Assembly (NCBI GenBank): GCA_045430305.1
Contig: JAILXW010000003.1
Span: 1 to 64,000, forward strand
DNA length: 64,000 bases
Reading direction: 5' to 3'
From: Agarilytica sp045430305
GTDB lineage: Bacteria; Pseudomonadota; Gammaproteobacteria; Pseudomonadales; Cellvibrionaceae
Part shown: in pieces, positions 26,479 through 35,351 of the stretch
How positions within the stretch are numbered: position 1 is the first letter of the stretch
Layout: every line of letters begins with the position of its first letter
Program-made: the position numbers and the translations under genes
The notes under the pieces: model-generated
The model's database searches: none
Seen by the model: only the letters and a program-made list of their open reading frames with translations
What the model was told of the DNA's origin: nothing

Positions 26479-26748
26479 CTAGCGAATATCAAAATCAGGA
26501 AATGAAAACGTTGCCGCCACGCGCTCATATGTCACCTGACTCACCTTGGCATAGTCAGGCCCGCTTTCGATCATTTTTAACATCGATTGAAGGTTACTCT
26601 CGGCCCCCTGAATAAAAAAAGCCACAGCGCCATCTGGCAGATTTTGCACATAGCCACTAAGCCCAAGCTCGCGAGCACACTCTTGAGTAAAGCAGCGAAA
26701 ACCCACCCCTTGAACCTTACCCTCTACCCGACCCTGTATTGCTTCCAT
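26479..26748 (-). CDS. acyP: acylphosphatase
   Basis: This small cytoplasmic enzyme hydrolyses carboxyl-phosphate bonds. The 89-residue product has the family signature GRVEGKVQGVGFRCFTQE, with the phosphate-binding Arg, and GYVQNLPDGAV with the catalytic Asn. Length matches the family (about 90). It is transcribed away from hemB and follows no clear operon. The upstream gap contains a degenerate tandem repeat. Confidence 0.95.
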   Translation of the reverse strand: MEAIQGRVEGKVQGVGFRCFTQECARELGLSGYVQNLPDGAVAFFIQGAESNLQSMLKMIESGPDYAKVSQVTYERVAATFSFPDFDIR

Positions 26749-26821
26749 ACCCCTGCCTTATATTTTTTAACGATAGTGCTTACCAAATTTCTGCCGAGGC
26801 CACCTAAACTATATGGTTGTA

Positions 26822-26907
26822 TTTACCGCACAGCTTTAGTTACCGCACAACTTTACCTACTACATAGCTCTGGTTATTACATGGCTTTAGTTTCTGCACA
26901 CTTTGAC
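26822..26907. repeat. degenerate tandem repeat, about five copies of 16-18 nt
   Basis: Successive units starting at 26822, 26840, 26858, 26874 and 26891 share the pattern TTACCGCACAGCTTTAG: copies run TTTACCGCACAGCTTTAG, TTACCGCACAACTTTACC, TACTACATAGCTCTGG, TTATTACATGGCTTTAG, TTTCTGCACACTTTGAC. The array lies in the acyP-hemB divergent gap, 85 nt upstream of the hemB start. It could be decayed satellite DNA or a cluster of binding sites. Confidence 0.55.
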
Positions 26908-26991
26908 ACATCCAATTCACAAAAGGCTACAATTGCGTCTTTGACAGACCTTGAAGTGACAAATTCCCAAAAACATCAAGCAGGTATCTGA

Positions 26992-27981
26992 ATGTCTCGA
27001 ATGTTCCCAGCCACGCGCATGCGCCGCAATCGCTATTCTGAATTTACGCGACGCCTAGTGCGTGAAACGCGCCTAAGCGTGGATGATCTAATCTACCCCA
27101 TGTTTTTAGTGGAAGGCGAAGGGCAAAAACAAGCGATCGGCACAATGCCAGGGCAATTCCGTTTCAGCCTAGACACTTTGCTGCAAGAGCTGGAAGACGT
27201 AGTCGCGTTAGATATTCCCGCGATTGCCCTGTTCCCCAACATCCAAGAAGCCCGAAAAAGCCTGAAAGGCGAAGAAGCCTGCAACGAAGATGGATTGGTA
27301 CCCACGGCCGTAAAGGCTATTAAAGCGCAATTCCCAAAGCTTGGTGTTATCTGCGACGGCGCATTAGACCCATATACCACACACGGCCAAGACGGCATCA
27401 TCGATGATGACGGCTATGTATTGAATGATGAAACGATCGACATGCTACGACTCCAAGCCCGTGTTTGTGCAGCTGCTGGAGCCGATGTCATTGCGCCCTC
27501 AGACATGATGGATGGCCGGGTCGGTGCGATTCGAGAAGAACTCGACGATGCCGGTTTCATCAATACACAAATTATGGCCTATTCCGCAAAATACGCCTCG
27601 GCTTACTACGGCCCATTTCGAGATGCTGTAGGCTCCGCTGGAAATTTAGGCAAAAGCAATAAGGCCACCTACCAAATGGACCCTTCAAATAGCGATGAAG
27701 CCATGCAGGAAATCGCGCTAGATTTACAAGAAGGCGCCGACATGGTGATGGTAAAACCGGGCATGCCATATTTAGATATCGTGGCTCGCACAAAAAAGGA
27801 ATTTGGAGTACCCACATTTGTGTATCAGGTGAGCGGCGAGTATGCCATGCATAAAGCAGCCATTGATGCTGGCGCGCTTAGCGATAACGTCATCATGGAA
27901 TCACTCATATGTATTAAGCGTGCGGGTGCCGATGGGATTTTGACTTACTTCGCTAAAGACGCGGCGGAAAAACTTCGTTAG
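26992..27981 (+). CDS. hemB: delta-aminolevulinic acid dehydratase (porphobilinogen synthase)
   Basis: HemB condenses two 5-aminolevulinate molecules to porphobilinogen in haem synthesis. The 329-residue sequence has MRRNRYSEFTRRLVRE at the N-terminus, and the Schiff-base lysine regions around YQMDPSNSDEA (with AYSAKYASAYYGPFR before it) and MVMVKPGMPYLDI. The metal-site segment reads ICDGALDPYTTHGQDGI, so the three-cysteine zinc site is absent and the enzyme is of the magnesium-type seen in Pseudomonas. It is divergent from acyP and convergent with the deacetylase gene. Confidence 0.98.
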   Translation: MSRMFPATRMRRNRYSEFTRRLVRETRLSVDDLIYPMFLVEGEGQKQAIGTMPGQFRFSLDTLLQELEDVVALDIPAIALFPNIQEARKSLKGEEACNEDGLVPTAVKAIKAQFPKLGVICDGALDPYTTHGQDGIIDDDGYVLNDETIDMLRLQARVCAAAGADVIAPSDMMDGRVGAIREELDDAGFINTQIMAYSAKYASAYYGPFRDAVGSAGNLGKSNKATYQMDPSNSDEAMQEIALDLQEGADMVMVKPGMPYLDIVARTKKEFGVPTFVYQVSGEYAMHKAAIDAGALSDNVIMESLICIKRAGADGILTYFAKDAAEKLR

Positions 27982-28133
27982 CAGCGCTTCTTTTTTGCCA
28001 TACCCATTGCGAGCAATTAGAGAACACACCTAACATCACGAAACCTAGCACCACATGGAAGTGACACACCAAAAGCACTAAAACATGTATCTACGCGCAA
28101 CCTGCAGAGCAGAGATACGCATGAGCGCTTCCA

Positions 28134-29219
28134 TTACTCGCTATACCATCGACCATTGGCTTTGCGACGAATAAATAATTGCGAATACCAATAGTAACGC
28201 TCGCCACCAGCCCTTGCGGTGCAATTGTAACGGCTGCGCCCTGAAGGCAAGTCTGTTTTTGCTTGCGCGACCAAGACACCACCTTTCACATCGGTATTTA
28301 TTTTCCCTTGCCCAGAGGCGTAACAAGCCGTTTCACCAATGTAATTCATCAAGGGCGATGCTATACGTAAAACTGGGCGACCGATACCGGCAGGTAACTC
28401 AGGGTCAGACAGTACCTTTCCGTTTTCTGTGGTCACTTTTACCCGCGCCTGAGGAAAAGGCAAGCTCAGTAATTTTGTCGAAAAATCATCTAGCTGACCA
28501 TAAGCACCGCCAAATGGAAAACGCGGTATATTTTGTAAATCGCTGTTTGACGCGATCGGGCCTGACTGCTGACCGAAAGCCAAATAGGCATTTTCTTTTA
28601 AATAGCTTTTTAATGACTGATCAAATTCACCAAACGGATAAGCAAAGAGCTTGTGACTCTTACCCAACTTTTTTTTGATGCGCTGCTCGGCAAACTCTAT
28701 TTCTAAGGCGCGACGTTTTTGCCACTGCTTGAACGCCTCCCCCGAGCGCCGCCTAATCAAATATGGATGACTATCCGTATGGTTGCCAATAACCGCACCC
28801 GCGTCTTGCAATTCTTTTAGCTCTTCCCAAGACATAAAATGCGGATTTTTTTCATCATGCGACTTGGTATTGATAAATACAGCAAAAGGCCAAGCACGTT
28901 TTTTTAATTCAAGAAACGCATGCTTATAAACGGATTTATACCCATCATCAAAGGTGATCACTACGCTCGCGTCGGGCAGAGCCTCTCCTTTTTGCAATAT
29001 ACGCTTTAACGTTAATATATCGAGCACGCGAAACTGTCGCTTCTCTATATACGCCATATGCGCTTTAAACAGTTCAGGCGATATTGATGTACTACGCGGA
29101 GTTTTATCCGAAACATGATGATATTGCAGCACGACCAGCGCATAACTTTTTGACGACGCCCCCAAAAAGGAAAGCATCAATAGTGAAGCACTACAAAAAT
29201 TTCGCATTAAACTCTTCAT
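28134..29219 (-). CDS. secreted polysaccharide deacetylase family protein
   Basis: The 361-residue secreted or periplasmic protein has a signal peptide (about residues 1-27) and a carbohydrate esterase 4 / NodB domain. VVITFDDGYKSVYKHAF (about 86-102) supplies the catalytic Asp and metal Asp, and IGNHTDSHPYL supplies the metal-binding histidines. RFPFGG lies near 235. The opening LQYHHVSD resembles PgaB/IcaB-type deacetylases. The C-terminal ~100 residues form a separate beta-rich region without a match I recognise. Substrate is unknown; an exopolysaccharide or poly-N-acetylglucosamine is a guess. It may be a c-di-GMP output nearby, but is not in the yfiRN operon. Confidence 0.85.
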   Translation of the reverse strand: MKSLMRNFCSASLLMLSFLGASSKSYALVVLQYHHVSDKTPRSTSISPELFKAHMAYIEKRQFRVLDILTLKRILQKGEALPDASVVITFDDGYKSVYKHAFLELKKRAWPFAVFINTKSHDEKNPHFMSWEELKELQDAGAVIGNHTDSHPYLIRRRSGEAFKQWQKRRALEIEFAEQRIKKKLGKSHKLFAYPFGEFDQSLKSYLKENAYLAFGQQSGPIASNSDLQNIPRFPFGGAYGQLDDFSTKLLSLPFPQARVKVTTENGKVLSDPELPAGIGRPVLRIASPLMNYIGETACYASGQGKINTDVKGGVLVAQAKTDLPSGRSRYNCTARAGGERYYWYSQLFIRRKANGRWYSE

Positions 29220-29403
29220 ATGAACAACCCAATAAAAACGGTGAGCGTAATTTTTACCATGAATAATAGTAAAAAAGAGCTTTAGAGGAATGCAAGAGCA
29301 TCCAAAAAGAGAAAAATTTGGAACTCACACAAAAAACAAGGGAATCGGCTTAGCATTAACGCCAGCCAAATAAGATGGGCCTACTTTTGGTGGCTTACTA
29401 TGA

Positions 29404-29880
29404 TCACGCTAAATAATCGCGATACAAGCGGCCAAATGCGCGCGGAGAAAACCCAGTCCAACGCTTAAACGCCAGGGTTAAACTAGATCGATCAGCAAAA
29501 TCAAGCGTGATACAAATATCATCTACACGCTGACGACCTTCTAACACAATACGAATGCCATGATGCCTGCGAACCAGATCTCTTAAATCGCTAAAGCAGT
29601 AGCCTTGCTCTCGCAGCCGGCGCTGCAAGGTTCTTTTGGAAAAGTGCAGGTCATCTGCAATATTCTGAATATCGAGAGAGCTGTGGCCCACTCGCTGCTC
29701 TAGCGCGTCTATCACACGCCTAGCGACACCATACAAATCAGGCAATTCGGAACGCAGTAAATGCTCATTTAGTGAGGCTTTGTATTCTGCGTGACTAAGA
29801 GTCCTCGGCTCAACGCCTTCCATCTCTTTTGGTTTTTCGGCACCCGTGGCTGTAAATGTAAAAAAACTCGGCTCAGGCAT
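29404..29880 (-). CDS. short AraC-type helix-turn-helix regulator
   Basis: The 158-residue protein is essentially an AraC DNA-binding domain: GHSSLDIQNIADDLHFSKRT then LQRRLREQGYCFSDL (first helix-turn-helix), and ICITLDFADRSSLTLAFKRW (second). It ends TGFSPRAFGRLYRDYLA. The usual N-terminal effector domain is missing; only about 70 residues precede the DNA-binding part. I use the ATG at 29880 because GGAG is well placed; a longer start at 29913 is possible. It resembles the C-terminus of OruR/ArgR-type AraC proteins. Whether it is a natural short regulator or a remnant cannot be told here. No target is obvious. Confidence 0.75.
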   Translation of the reverse strand: MPEPSFFTFTATGAEKPKEMEGVEPRTLSHAEYKASLNEHLLRSELPDLYGVARRVIDALEQRVGHSSLDIQNIADDLHFSKRTLQRRLREQGYCFSDLRDLVRRHHGIRIVLEGRQRVDDICITLDFADRSSLTLAFKRWTGFSPRAFGRLYRDYLA

Positions 29881-30249
29881 TTTCGCTCCATATCTACTTG
29901 ATTCTAAAACCATTACCTCAAAGATGATGACGAACTACCGAATAAAAAGCAAGACCGCCCGTCGTAACGACATGACCGAGTAATGTAGAAAATGGTTTTA
30001 TATTTCGACACAAAGGAAATTTAACCGCCAGACAATTGTTTTGCTATAAGCACCAAAGCTAGGTTATGACCTTTTAATGTGAACGTTTACAAGATCAGAA
30101 CGCTTCGGAATGACCTAGGCGAAAAAAGTATAACTTCAGCCTTTTTATAATCATTCCCATTAAACAAATGATCAATCTTTAAGTTCTACATACCTTTATC
30201 ACAAATTTTTCCATTTCTTTAATCTACTCAATTATTTTCTTCTTTTGTG
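29881..30249. other. intergenic region without a supported gene
   Basis: About 370 nt of A/T-rich sequence lie between the AraC gene start and the end of the aspartic-protease gene, both on the minus strand. I see no convincing open frame or RNA gene. It presumably contains the AraC promoter. A loose TTATAATCATTCCCATTA element at about 30145-30162 has some Fur-like character but is too degenerate to call. Confidence 0.5.
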
Positions 30250-31518
30250 CTATCTGGGGCTCAAAAGCAAGACTGGAGCGTTGGGTTCTATCTGAAAAAT
30301 AAAATCGTTAAGAATATTCATTCCCAACAACCCATCAACACCATCCGCCATAGAAAAATCCATGACCGCAATATTTTTTTTCTCGATAGAATAGGGGCCT
30401 AGACTCAAAAATTCGACGCGCTTAACCTGTGCACTGGCTATACCATTAGCCGTTCGAAACATTCGCGAGCCTACATGAACATTAGGCACATCGTAGGCAA
30501 TCCTGTCGTATACCTCACGTGAAATCGTCGTCATACTAGCGCCCGTATCAATCATCAACTTTACGGTTTCACCACCGCCTAATTGCAATTCCACCACGTA
30601 GTGATGATTGCCTCGTCGCAATAGCTTTACCGAAGCATCAAAACTATCGACCACCCCCGACGGTGAATCTATATTTGAGTCGCCCTCACCACTTTTCAAA
30701 AGTGCGAGCTGTCGCTTAGCTTCAGATTTAACTGACTCCACTTTCGCCAATTCATGTAAAAGCTGAAGAGCATAATAATCTTCTTGATTCTCTACATAGA
30801 TTTTCGCCAAACGCAAACGTTGATGCGATGTAAGCAGTGAAATACCATCAGCGTGCTGATAAATCTGCGCCAACAAATAAACCAGCTTATTTTCGCTTAA
30901 GTGGGCATCCATTTTGGCCAAAAAATCATTAAATGCATTACGTACTTTTTCTGTATCTTCTGCCTTATAAGAATACTCTTGTGAAAGCTGATACACATCC
31001 AGGGCTTCAAAATAGTATTCGGCATTGGTGTGATACTCTGCTAGCAAAAGCAGCACATCAATATCATCATAAAAACTGTTTAGGTAGGCTTGAATTAATT
31101 CGTTAAATAATTGTGTATCGGCGAGTGTCAAATAAGATTTCAAACTACGCATGAGCGCACTTTTTAGCTTGCTGCCTAGCAATGCATCGTGCTCTGCCAC
31201 TGTTTGATAGAGGTCTATCGCCTCATCAAACCTAATTTTCTCTAACAAACTTTGAAAGGCCACGAGGGCATCTTTCTGCACACCCACTTCAATTCGAGAC
31301 GATGTATTTAACGATACATGGGGGGCAGCCTGAAGACCTTCTACATCATCCCGGGGCTTAAAGACCACTCGATCATCTTCAGATAAAGTGACCCGCTCAG
31401 AGCCGGAAGGAGAATAGGAAGGAGGGTAGGAAGGTTCTTTAGAGGCATAAAAATCACGCCCCCACCACCCAAGAAGAAAACCTAAAAGAAGAACAGAAAC
31501 GAGCGATACAGACTTCAT
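30250..31518 (-). CDS. membrane-anchored retropepsin-like aspartic protease with helical repeat region
   Basis: The 422-residue protein has one N-terminal membrane helix (SLVSVLLLGFLLGWWG) facing the periplasm, then a Pro/Ser linker. A TPR-like helical region follows (about 85-280; pattern FDEAIDLYQ, YYFEALDVYQ, DYYALQLLHEL). The C-terminal single-chain retropepsin domain carries the catalytic LMIDTGASMTTIS and the hydrophobic-hydrophobic-Gly motif GLLGMNILNDF. As in other such proteins, dimerisation would complete the active site. I use the ATG at 31518, with GAGTGAG upstream. It is the last gene on the ribA side of the cluster. Confidence 0.85.
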   Translation of the reverse strand: MKSVSLVSVLLLGFLLGWWGRDFYASKEPSYPPSYSPSGSERVTLSEDDRVVFKPRDDVEGLQAAPHVSLNTSSRIEVGVQKDALVAFQSLLEKIRFDEAIDLYQTVAEHDALLGSKLKSALMRSLKSYLTLADTQLFNELIQAYLNSFYDDIDVLLLLAEYHTNAEYYFEALDVYQLSQEYSYKAEDTEKVRNAFNDFLAKMDAHLSENKLVYLLAQIYQHADGISLLTSHQRLRLAKIYVENQEDYYALQLLHELAKVESVKSEAKRQLALLKSGEGDSNIDSPSGVVDSFDASVKLLRRGNHHYVVELQLGGGETVKLMIDTGASMTTISREVYDRIAYDVPNVHVGSRMFRTANGIASAQVKRVEFLSLGPYSIEKKNIAVMDFSMADGVDGLLGMNILNDFIFQIEPNAPVLLLSPR

Positions 31519-31569
31519 TGTTATGCTCACTCGATGAGAGAATTCAAAACACAGATCTTAAACGCGAGT

Positions 31570-32166
31570 TCAATCACCGCCATCTATTAAATGACCCAAT
31601 TTTCCTTTTTTAGTTTCAAGGTAATCGGCATTGTGGGGGTTGCGCCCGGTCTCATGCGGCAAGCGCTCGACGATGTCGATTCCGGCATCTTTAAGCGCCT
31701 TAATTTTACGAGGGTTATTCGTCATAAGTTTTGCGCTTTTAATGCCCACACTCTCAAACATAGGCCGCAGCATCGAATAGTCGCGCATATCGGCACCAAA
31801 CCCTAACTGCTCGTTAGCCTCAACGGTGTCGGCCCCACAATCTTGCAAGTGGTAGGCGCGAATTTTGTTAATTAAACCGATGCCGCGTCCTTCTTGTCGC
31901 AGGTAAAATATCGCCCCGCGCCCTTCTACGGCTATTTTATGCATGGCCGCCTGAAGCTGTGCCCCACAATCGCAGCGTATACTAAACAAGGCATCGCCGG
32001 TTAAGCACTCGGAATGTATTCTTACCAAGCAAGGCTCGTCACTGGCAAGATTCCCCATAGACAATACAATATGCTCTTTATCGTTTTCGTCATCGATAAA
32101 GCCACGAATTTCAAACATGCCCATTGGCGTAGGAAGTTTGGATTTTTCGACGTATTTAACCGCCAC
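31570..32166 (-). CDS. ribA: GTP cyclohydrolase II
   Basis: RibA opens GTP to the first riboflavin intermediate. The 198-residue protein has the zinc site SECLTGDALFSIRCDCG (three cysteines), the catalytic FYLRQEGRGIGL segment, and LTNNPRKIKALKDAGI. Length fits E. coli RibA. It lies apart from the main rib operon, between two retropepsin-like genes, but on the same strand and close behind pgpA. The fused RibBA protein lacks a working copy of this domain, so this gene probably supplies the activity. Confidence 0.97.
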   Translation of the reverse strand: MAVKYVEKSKLPTPMGMFEIRGFIDDENDKEHIVLSMGNLASDEPCLVRIHSECLTGDALFSIRCDCGAQLQAAMHKIAVEGRGAIFYLRQEGRGIGLINKIRAYHLQDCGADTVEANEQLGFGADMRDYSMLRPMFESVGIKSAKLMTNNPRKIKALKDAGIDIVERLPHETGRNPHNADYLETKKGKLGHLIDGGD

Positions 32167-32213
32167 TTAATTTCCTCAAATAAGACTTAGACCGCTCTCA
32201 GCAGTAAGCAATA

Positions 32214-32891
32214 CTAGATTTTAGATTGCAAGACTAAAACACCACGCTCTATATTCATTTCAACACGCGACAGAAAAGAATTACCCAATAATATTTCTGT
32301 CGGGAATGCACCTTGATTTATAACTGCTTCTACATTATTTACTTTAACCGTACCAACGGAAACATTATTTAACATGACCAAGAAGCCAGTCGTAACACCA
32401 TTAGCAGTATTCACTTGAATTGGCCTACCCGCTTTATAATTGATGCGCAGACTTTCTGCCATCAGCGAATTTAACACAACGGAGGTGGCCCCGGTGTCTA
32501 CCAGAAAATTGACTGGCTTATTATTGATACGCCCCGGCGTAAAGTAATGGCCGCCAACGCCACTAGCAACACGCACTTCCTGCTTGCCTGGCTCTTGATA
32601 TTTGACACCACCAACGCGACGCGAGAGAGTCAAGGTTTGTCGCTTACCATCAATCTCTATCACGGCTTGTTTAGTCGTTGAACTAACAAGCGTAACACCT
32701 TCTGGCGAGGTTTTTCCTGCTTTGAGTGTGCGCTGCTTACCATCAATTTCCAGCACTGCCATATTTTTTAACAGACCAACAGCAATAACGCTTTCTGCCG
32801 CGTGACTATGAAGCGGTAGTAATACAACACCGAGCAATACCAAAGACCCAATAACATTTAGCAAACCAGCCGGAACCATTCTTTGCAACAT
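32214..32891 (-). CDS. secreted retropepsin-like aspartic protease (TIGR02281-type)
   Basis: This is a 225-residue envelope protein. An N-terminal hydrophobic segment ends HSHAAES and gives a signal peptide or anchor. An N-terminal beta region contains two IDGKQRTL-like repeats (MAVLEIDGKQRTLKAG and AVIEIDGKRQTLTLS). The clan AA protease domain has the catalytic FLVDTGATSVVLNS and ILLGNSFLSRV. It starts 22 nt after pgpA. I use the ATG with GAGGTGAGTG upstream; a TTG 21 nt earlier is possible. A second protease with the same fold lies on the other side of ribA. Confidence 0.85.
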   Translation of the reverse strand: MLQRMVPAGLLNVIGSLVLLGVVLLPLHSHAAESVIAVGLLKNMAVLEIDGKQRTLKAGKTSPEGVTLVSSTTKQAVIEIDGKRQTLTLSRRVGGVKYQEPGKQEVRVASGVGGHYFTPGRINNKPVNFLVDTGATSVVLNSLMAESLRINYKAGRPIQVNTANGVTTGFLVMLNNVSVGTVKVNNVEAVINQGAFPTEILLGNSFLSRVEMNIERGVLVLQSKI

Positions 32892-32913
32892 TTCACTCAC
32901 CTCATTAGCCAAG

Positions 32914-33423
32914 TCAAACTAGAGCTATCCATAGCTGTAAGCATAGCCAAGCAGCAACGCCAGCTAATACGTCATCGATCATTATCCCAAACCCGCCCTG
33001 TGCATGTTTATCTACCCATGAAATTGGCCAGGGTTTTAACATGTCAAAAAAGCGGAAAAGCACAAAGCCTACAACGAGGTACTGCCACTGAAATGGGACT
33101 AAAAACATGGTCAGCCAAAAACCAACAAATTCATCCCAGACTATGCCGCCATGATCGTGCACCCCAAGCTTCTTGGAAGCAAAATCACACAAATAATTCC
33201 CCAGGAAATACGCCAACAACAAAATTACTGCATAGGCATAGATAGGCAACTGGGCCATTACAATGTAAAACGGCACTGCTGCCAGCGTTCCCATTGTGCC
33301 TGGAATCACAGGCGACAACCCAGAGCCCAAACCAAAAGCTAGAAACATCTGGGGGGAACGAAACACCAATTTCGCGTCTACCGGTGGTGACGATTTCTTG
33401 CTAGTCAAAATGCTTATAGCCAT
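32914..33423 (-). CDS. pgpA: phosphatidylglycerophosphatase A
   Basis: PgpA removes the phosphate from phosphatidylglycerol-phosphate at the inner membrane. The 169-residue protein has the family block GLSPVIPGTMGTLAAVP, then several hydrophobic helices, FLGNYLCDFASKKLGVHDHG, IVWDEFVGFW with the metal-binding acidic residues, and IDDVLAGVAAW near the end. Its start overlaps the 3' end of thiL by about 23 nt (ATG at 33423, with AGGA upstream), a usual arrangement in the nusB-thiL-pgpA operon. Confidence 0.95.
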   Translation of the reverse strand: MAISILTSKKSSPPVDAKLVFRSPQMFLAFGLGSGLSPVIPGTMGTLAAVPFYIVMAQLPIYAYAVILLLAYFLGNYLCDFASKKLGVHDHGGIVWDEFVGFWLTMFLVPFQWQYLVVGFVLFRFFDMLKPWPISWVDKHAQGGFGIMIDDVLAGVAAWLCLQLWIALV

Positions 33424-34387
33424 CGCGACGAAATTCCTGAGAAACCGCATCAATAAAAGGTGCGACAGATTTATTCATGCTTTGCGCTCGAATACCCTCA
33501 TTTTCACTTAAATGCCCTACAGGAGTTAAGGGTATATTGAGCGCGTCACTCATCTGCGCAATCGCCAACGATTGCGACTCGGGGGCAGTAAAACATAACT
33601 GGTAATCATCACCCCCATACAAAGCCATTTGTAATGATTCTTTTTCTGAAACGTAGTCACTGAATATAGCGGATATAGGCAACGCACTCACATCTAGTTC
33701 TGCCCCTACCTTACTCAAGCGACAAATGTGCCCCAAATCTGCAATAAAACCATCAGAAACATCAATCGCCGCACTTGCGACACCAGACAACCGTTCACCC
33801 AAGGCAATGTGAGGCTGCGGTGTATAGTAAGCACGGCTAATTTCGTCTTGTTCTTTTTGCGTGCTAAACGAAACCTCGCCTTGCAAACACCTTAAAGCCA
33901 GTGCCGCATCACCCAGGCGACCAGACACATAAACAATGTCTCCGGGCTTTGCACCCGCTCGCGTAATGGCTTTTCCTTTTGGCACTAGGCCTTGCACCTG
34001 CAAGGTAATGCATAGCGGGCCACGTACGGTATCTCCGCCGACTAGCGGGCAGGAAAACATTTCCGCCTCTTCATGCAGGCGCGCACTAAAGGCGCCCAAC
34101 CAAGCACTATCACATTCGGGGATCGAGAGAGACAAAGTAAAACATAAGGGGGAAGCCCCCATGGCGGCAAGGTCGCTTAACGCCGTGCGAAACGCTCGTG
34201 AGGCAATATTTTCTGGCTGATCTTCAGGAAAAAAATGACGGCCTGGAATGCACGTATCGATCGAAAATGCGAGTTCTTTCCCCTGCGGCACATTTACTAG
34301 CGCGCAATCATCACCACCGGCCAACACTATGCGAGAATCCTCTGCTGGACGATCAAAATATTGAGAAATTAATTCAAACTCGTCCAT
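33401..34387 (-). CDS. thiL: thiamine-monophosphate kinase
   Basis: ThiL makes thiamine diphosphate from thiamine monophosphate and ATP. The 328-residue sequence has the N-terminal DDCALVNVPQGKELAFSID, AMGASPLCFTLSLSIPE, CPLVGGDTVRGP and ALYGGDDYQLCFT, the AIR-synthase-fold landmarks. It follows nusB by 26 nt and overlaps pgpA, consistent with one long operon running from nrdR-ribD. Confidence 0.97.
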   Translation of the reverse strand: MDEFELISQYFDRPAEDSRIVLAGGDDCALVNVPQGKELAFSIDTCIPGRHFFPEDQPENIASRAFRTALSDLAAMGASPLCFTLSLSIPECDSAWLGAFSARLHEEAEMFSCPLVGGDTVRGPLCITLQVQGLVPKGKAITRAGAKPGDIVYVSGRLGDAALALRCLQGEVSFSTQKEQDEISRAYYTPQPHIALGERLSGVASAAIDVSDGFIADLGHICRLSKVGAELDVSALPISAIFSDYVSEKESLQMALYGGDDYQLCFTAPESQSLAIAQMSDALNIPLTPVGHLSENEGIRAQSMNKSVAPFIDAVSQEFRRDGYKHFD

Positions 34388-34413
34388 TGCGCATGCGCTT
34401 TTTTGATCCGCAG

Positions 34414-34863
34414 TTATTTCGCGGGGCTTGGTTGGTTGATTTCAGTTTTACGGTAGTCACTCGCTAGCTTATCGAGTACGCCATTAACAAATTTGTGACT
34501 ATCGGCAGCACCGAATTTTTTTGCTAAATTTACCGCTTCGTTAATTACTACTCGGTAAGGCACATCAATGCGATCTTTAAATTCGAAACTCGACATACGT
34601 AAGATCGCTTTTGTAACTGGGTCCAGCTCGTCCAAACCCATATTTTTAAGGTAAGGTAAATACCCCTGATCTAACTCTGATTTCACTTTTGCTGCACCAC
34701 TGACAAGCATATGAAAATATTCGACATCCACTTTAGACATGTCATTGTCAGCATGATATTCCGACTCAATACTGTCTAGGTTATTTCCAGTCATTTCCCA
34801 CTGATACAATGCTTGCATTGCATAGTGACGAGCGCGACTGCGCGCAGCGGCATTAATTTTCAT
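34414..34863 (-). CDS. nusB: transcription antitermination factor NusB
   Basis: NusB with S10 binds boxA to help RNA polymerase read through rRNA operons. The 149-residue product has ARHYAMQALYQWEMTG, the LSSFEFKDRIDVPYRVVINEAVNLAKKFGA region (spread over residues 87-120), and a C-terminal FVNGVLDKLA motif. It lies 12 nt after ribH. A boxA element for it to act on is visible upstream of the 16S gene at 271-287. Confidence 0.97.
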   Translation of the reverse strand: MKINAAARSRARHYAMQALYQWEMTGNNLDSIESEYHADNDMSKVDVEYFHMLVSGAAKVKSELDQGYLPYLKNMGLDELDPVTKAILRMSSFEFKDRIDVPYRVVINEAVNLAKKFGAADSHKFVNGVLDKLASDYRKTEINQPSPAK

Positions 34864-34875
34864 TATCGATATAAC

Positions 34876-35343
34876 TTATATATTATTAATTAAAGAAACC
34901 ATTTCTAAAGCAGTGTGCGCAGCTTCGGCACCTTTATTGCCCGCCTTAGTGCCAGAACGCTCGATCGCCTGTTCAATGGTGTCCACTGTAAGCACACCGA
35001 ATGTAATTGGAATACCCGCATTTAAACTCACTTGCGCCAAACCTTTGGTACATTCACCAGCCACGTAATCAAAATGCGGCGTACCACCACGAATGACCGC
35101 ACCCAACGCGATTATCGCATCGTATTTTTTGGCTTCGGCAAGTTTTTGTGCCGCGAGCGGAAATTCAAACGCGCCTGGCGCATACACAATTTCAATATCT
35201 TCGTCTTTTACACCTTGGCGACGCAAAGTATCTACTGCGCCTTCTTTTAGGTGCTCGACAACAAAGCTATTCCAGCGGCTCACTAACAAAGCATATTTAC
35301 CACTAACCTGTGAAAAATCGCCTTCAATCACTTTTATTGTCAT
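34876..35343 (-). CDS. ribH: 6,7-dimethyl-8-ribityllumazine synthase
   Basis: RibH condenses the RibB and RibD-pathway products to the lumazine precursor of riboflavin. The 155-residue protein has SRWNSFVVEHLKEGAVDTL, the pocket motif VYAPGAFEFPLAAQKL, and IALGAVIRGGTPHFDYV with the active-site His. The C-terminal GNKGAEAAHTALEMVSL is typical. It sits 8 nt after ribBA and 12 nt before nusB. Confidence 0.97.
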   Translation of the reverse strand: MTIKVIEGDFSQVSGKYALLVSRWNSFVVEHLKEGAVDTLRRQGVKDEDIEIVYAPGAFEFPLAAQKLAEAKKYDAIIALGAVIRGGTPHFDYVAGECTKGLAQVSLNAGIPITFGVLTVDTIEQAIERSGTKAGNKGAEAAHTALEMVSLINNI

Positions 35344-35351
35344 GTTAACTC

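Noticed and set aside
26587..26991. Plus-strand frame of 134 codons upstream of hemB
   Set aside because: It overlaps acyP antisense and runs through the tandem repeat; composition is non-protein-like.
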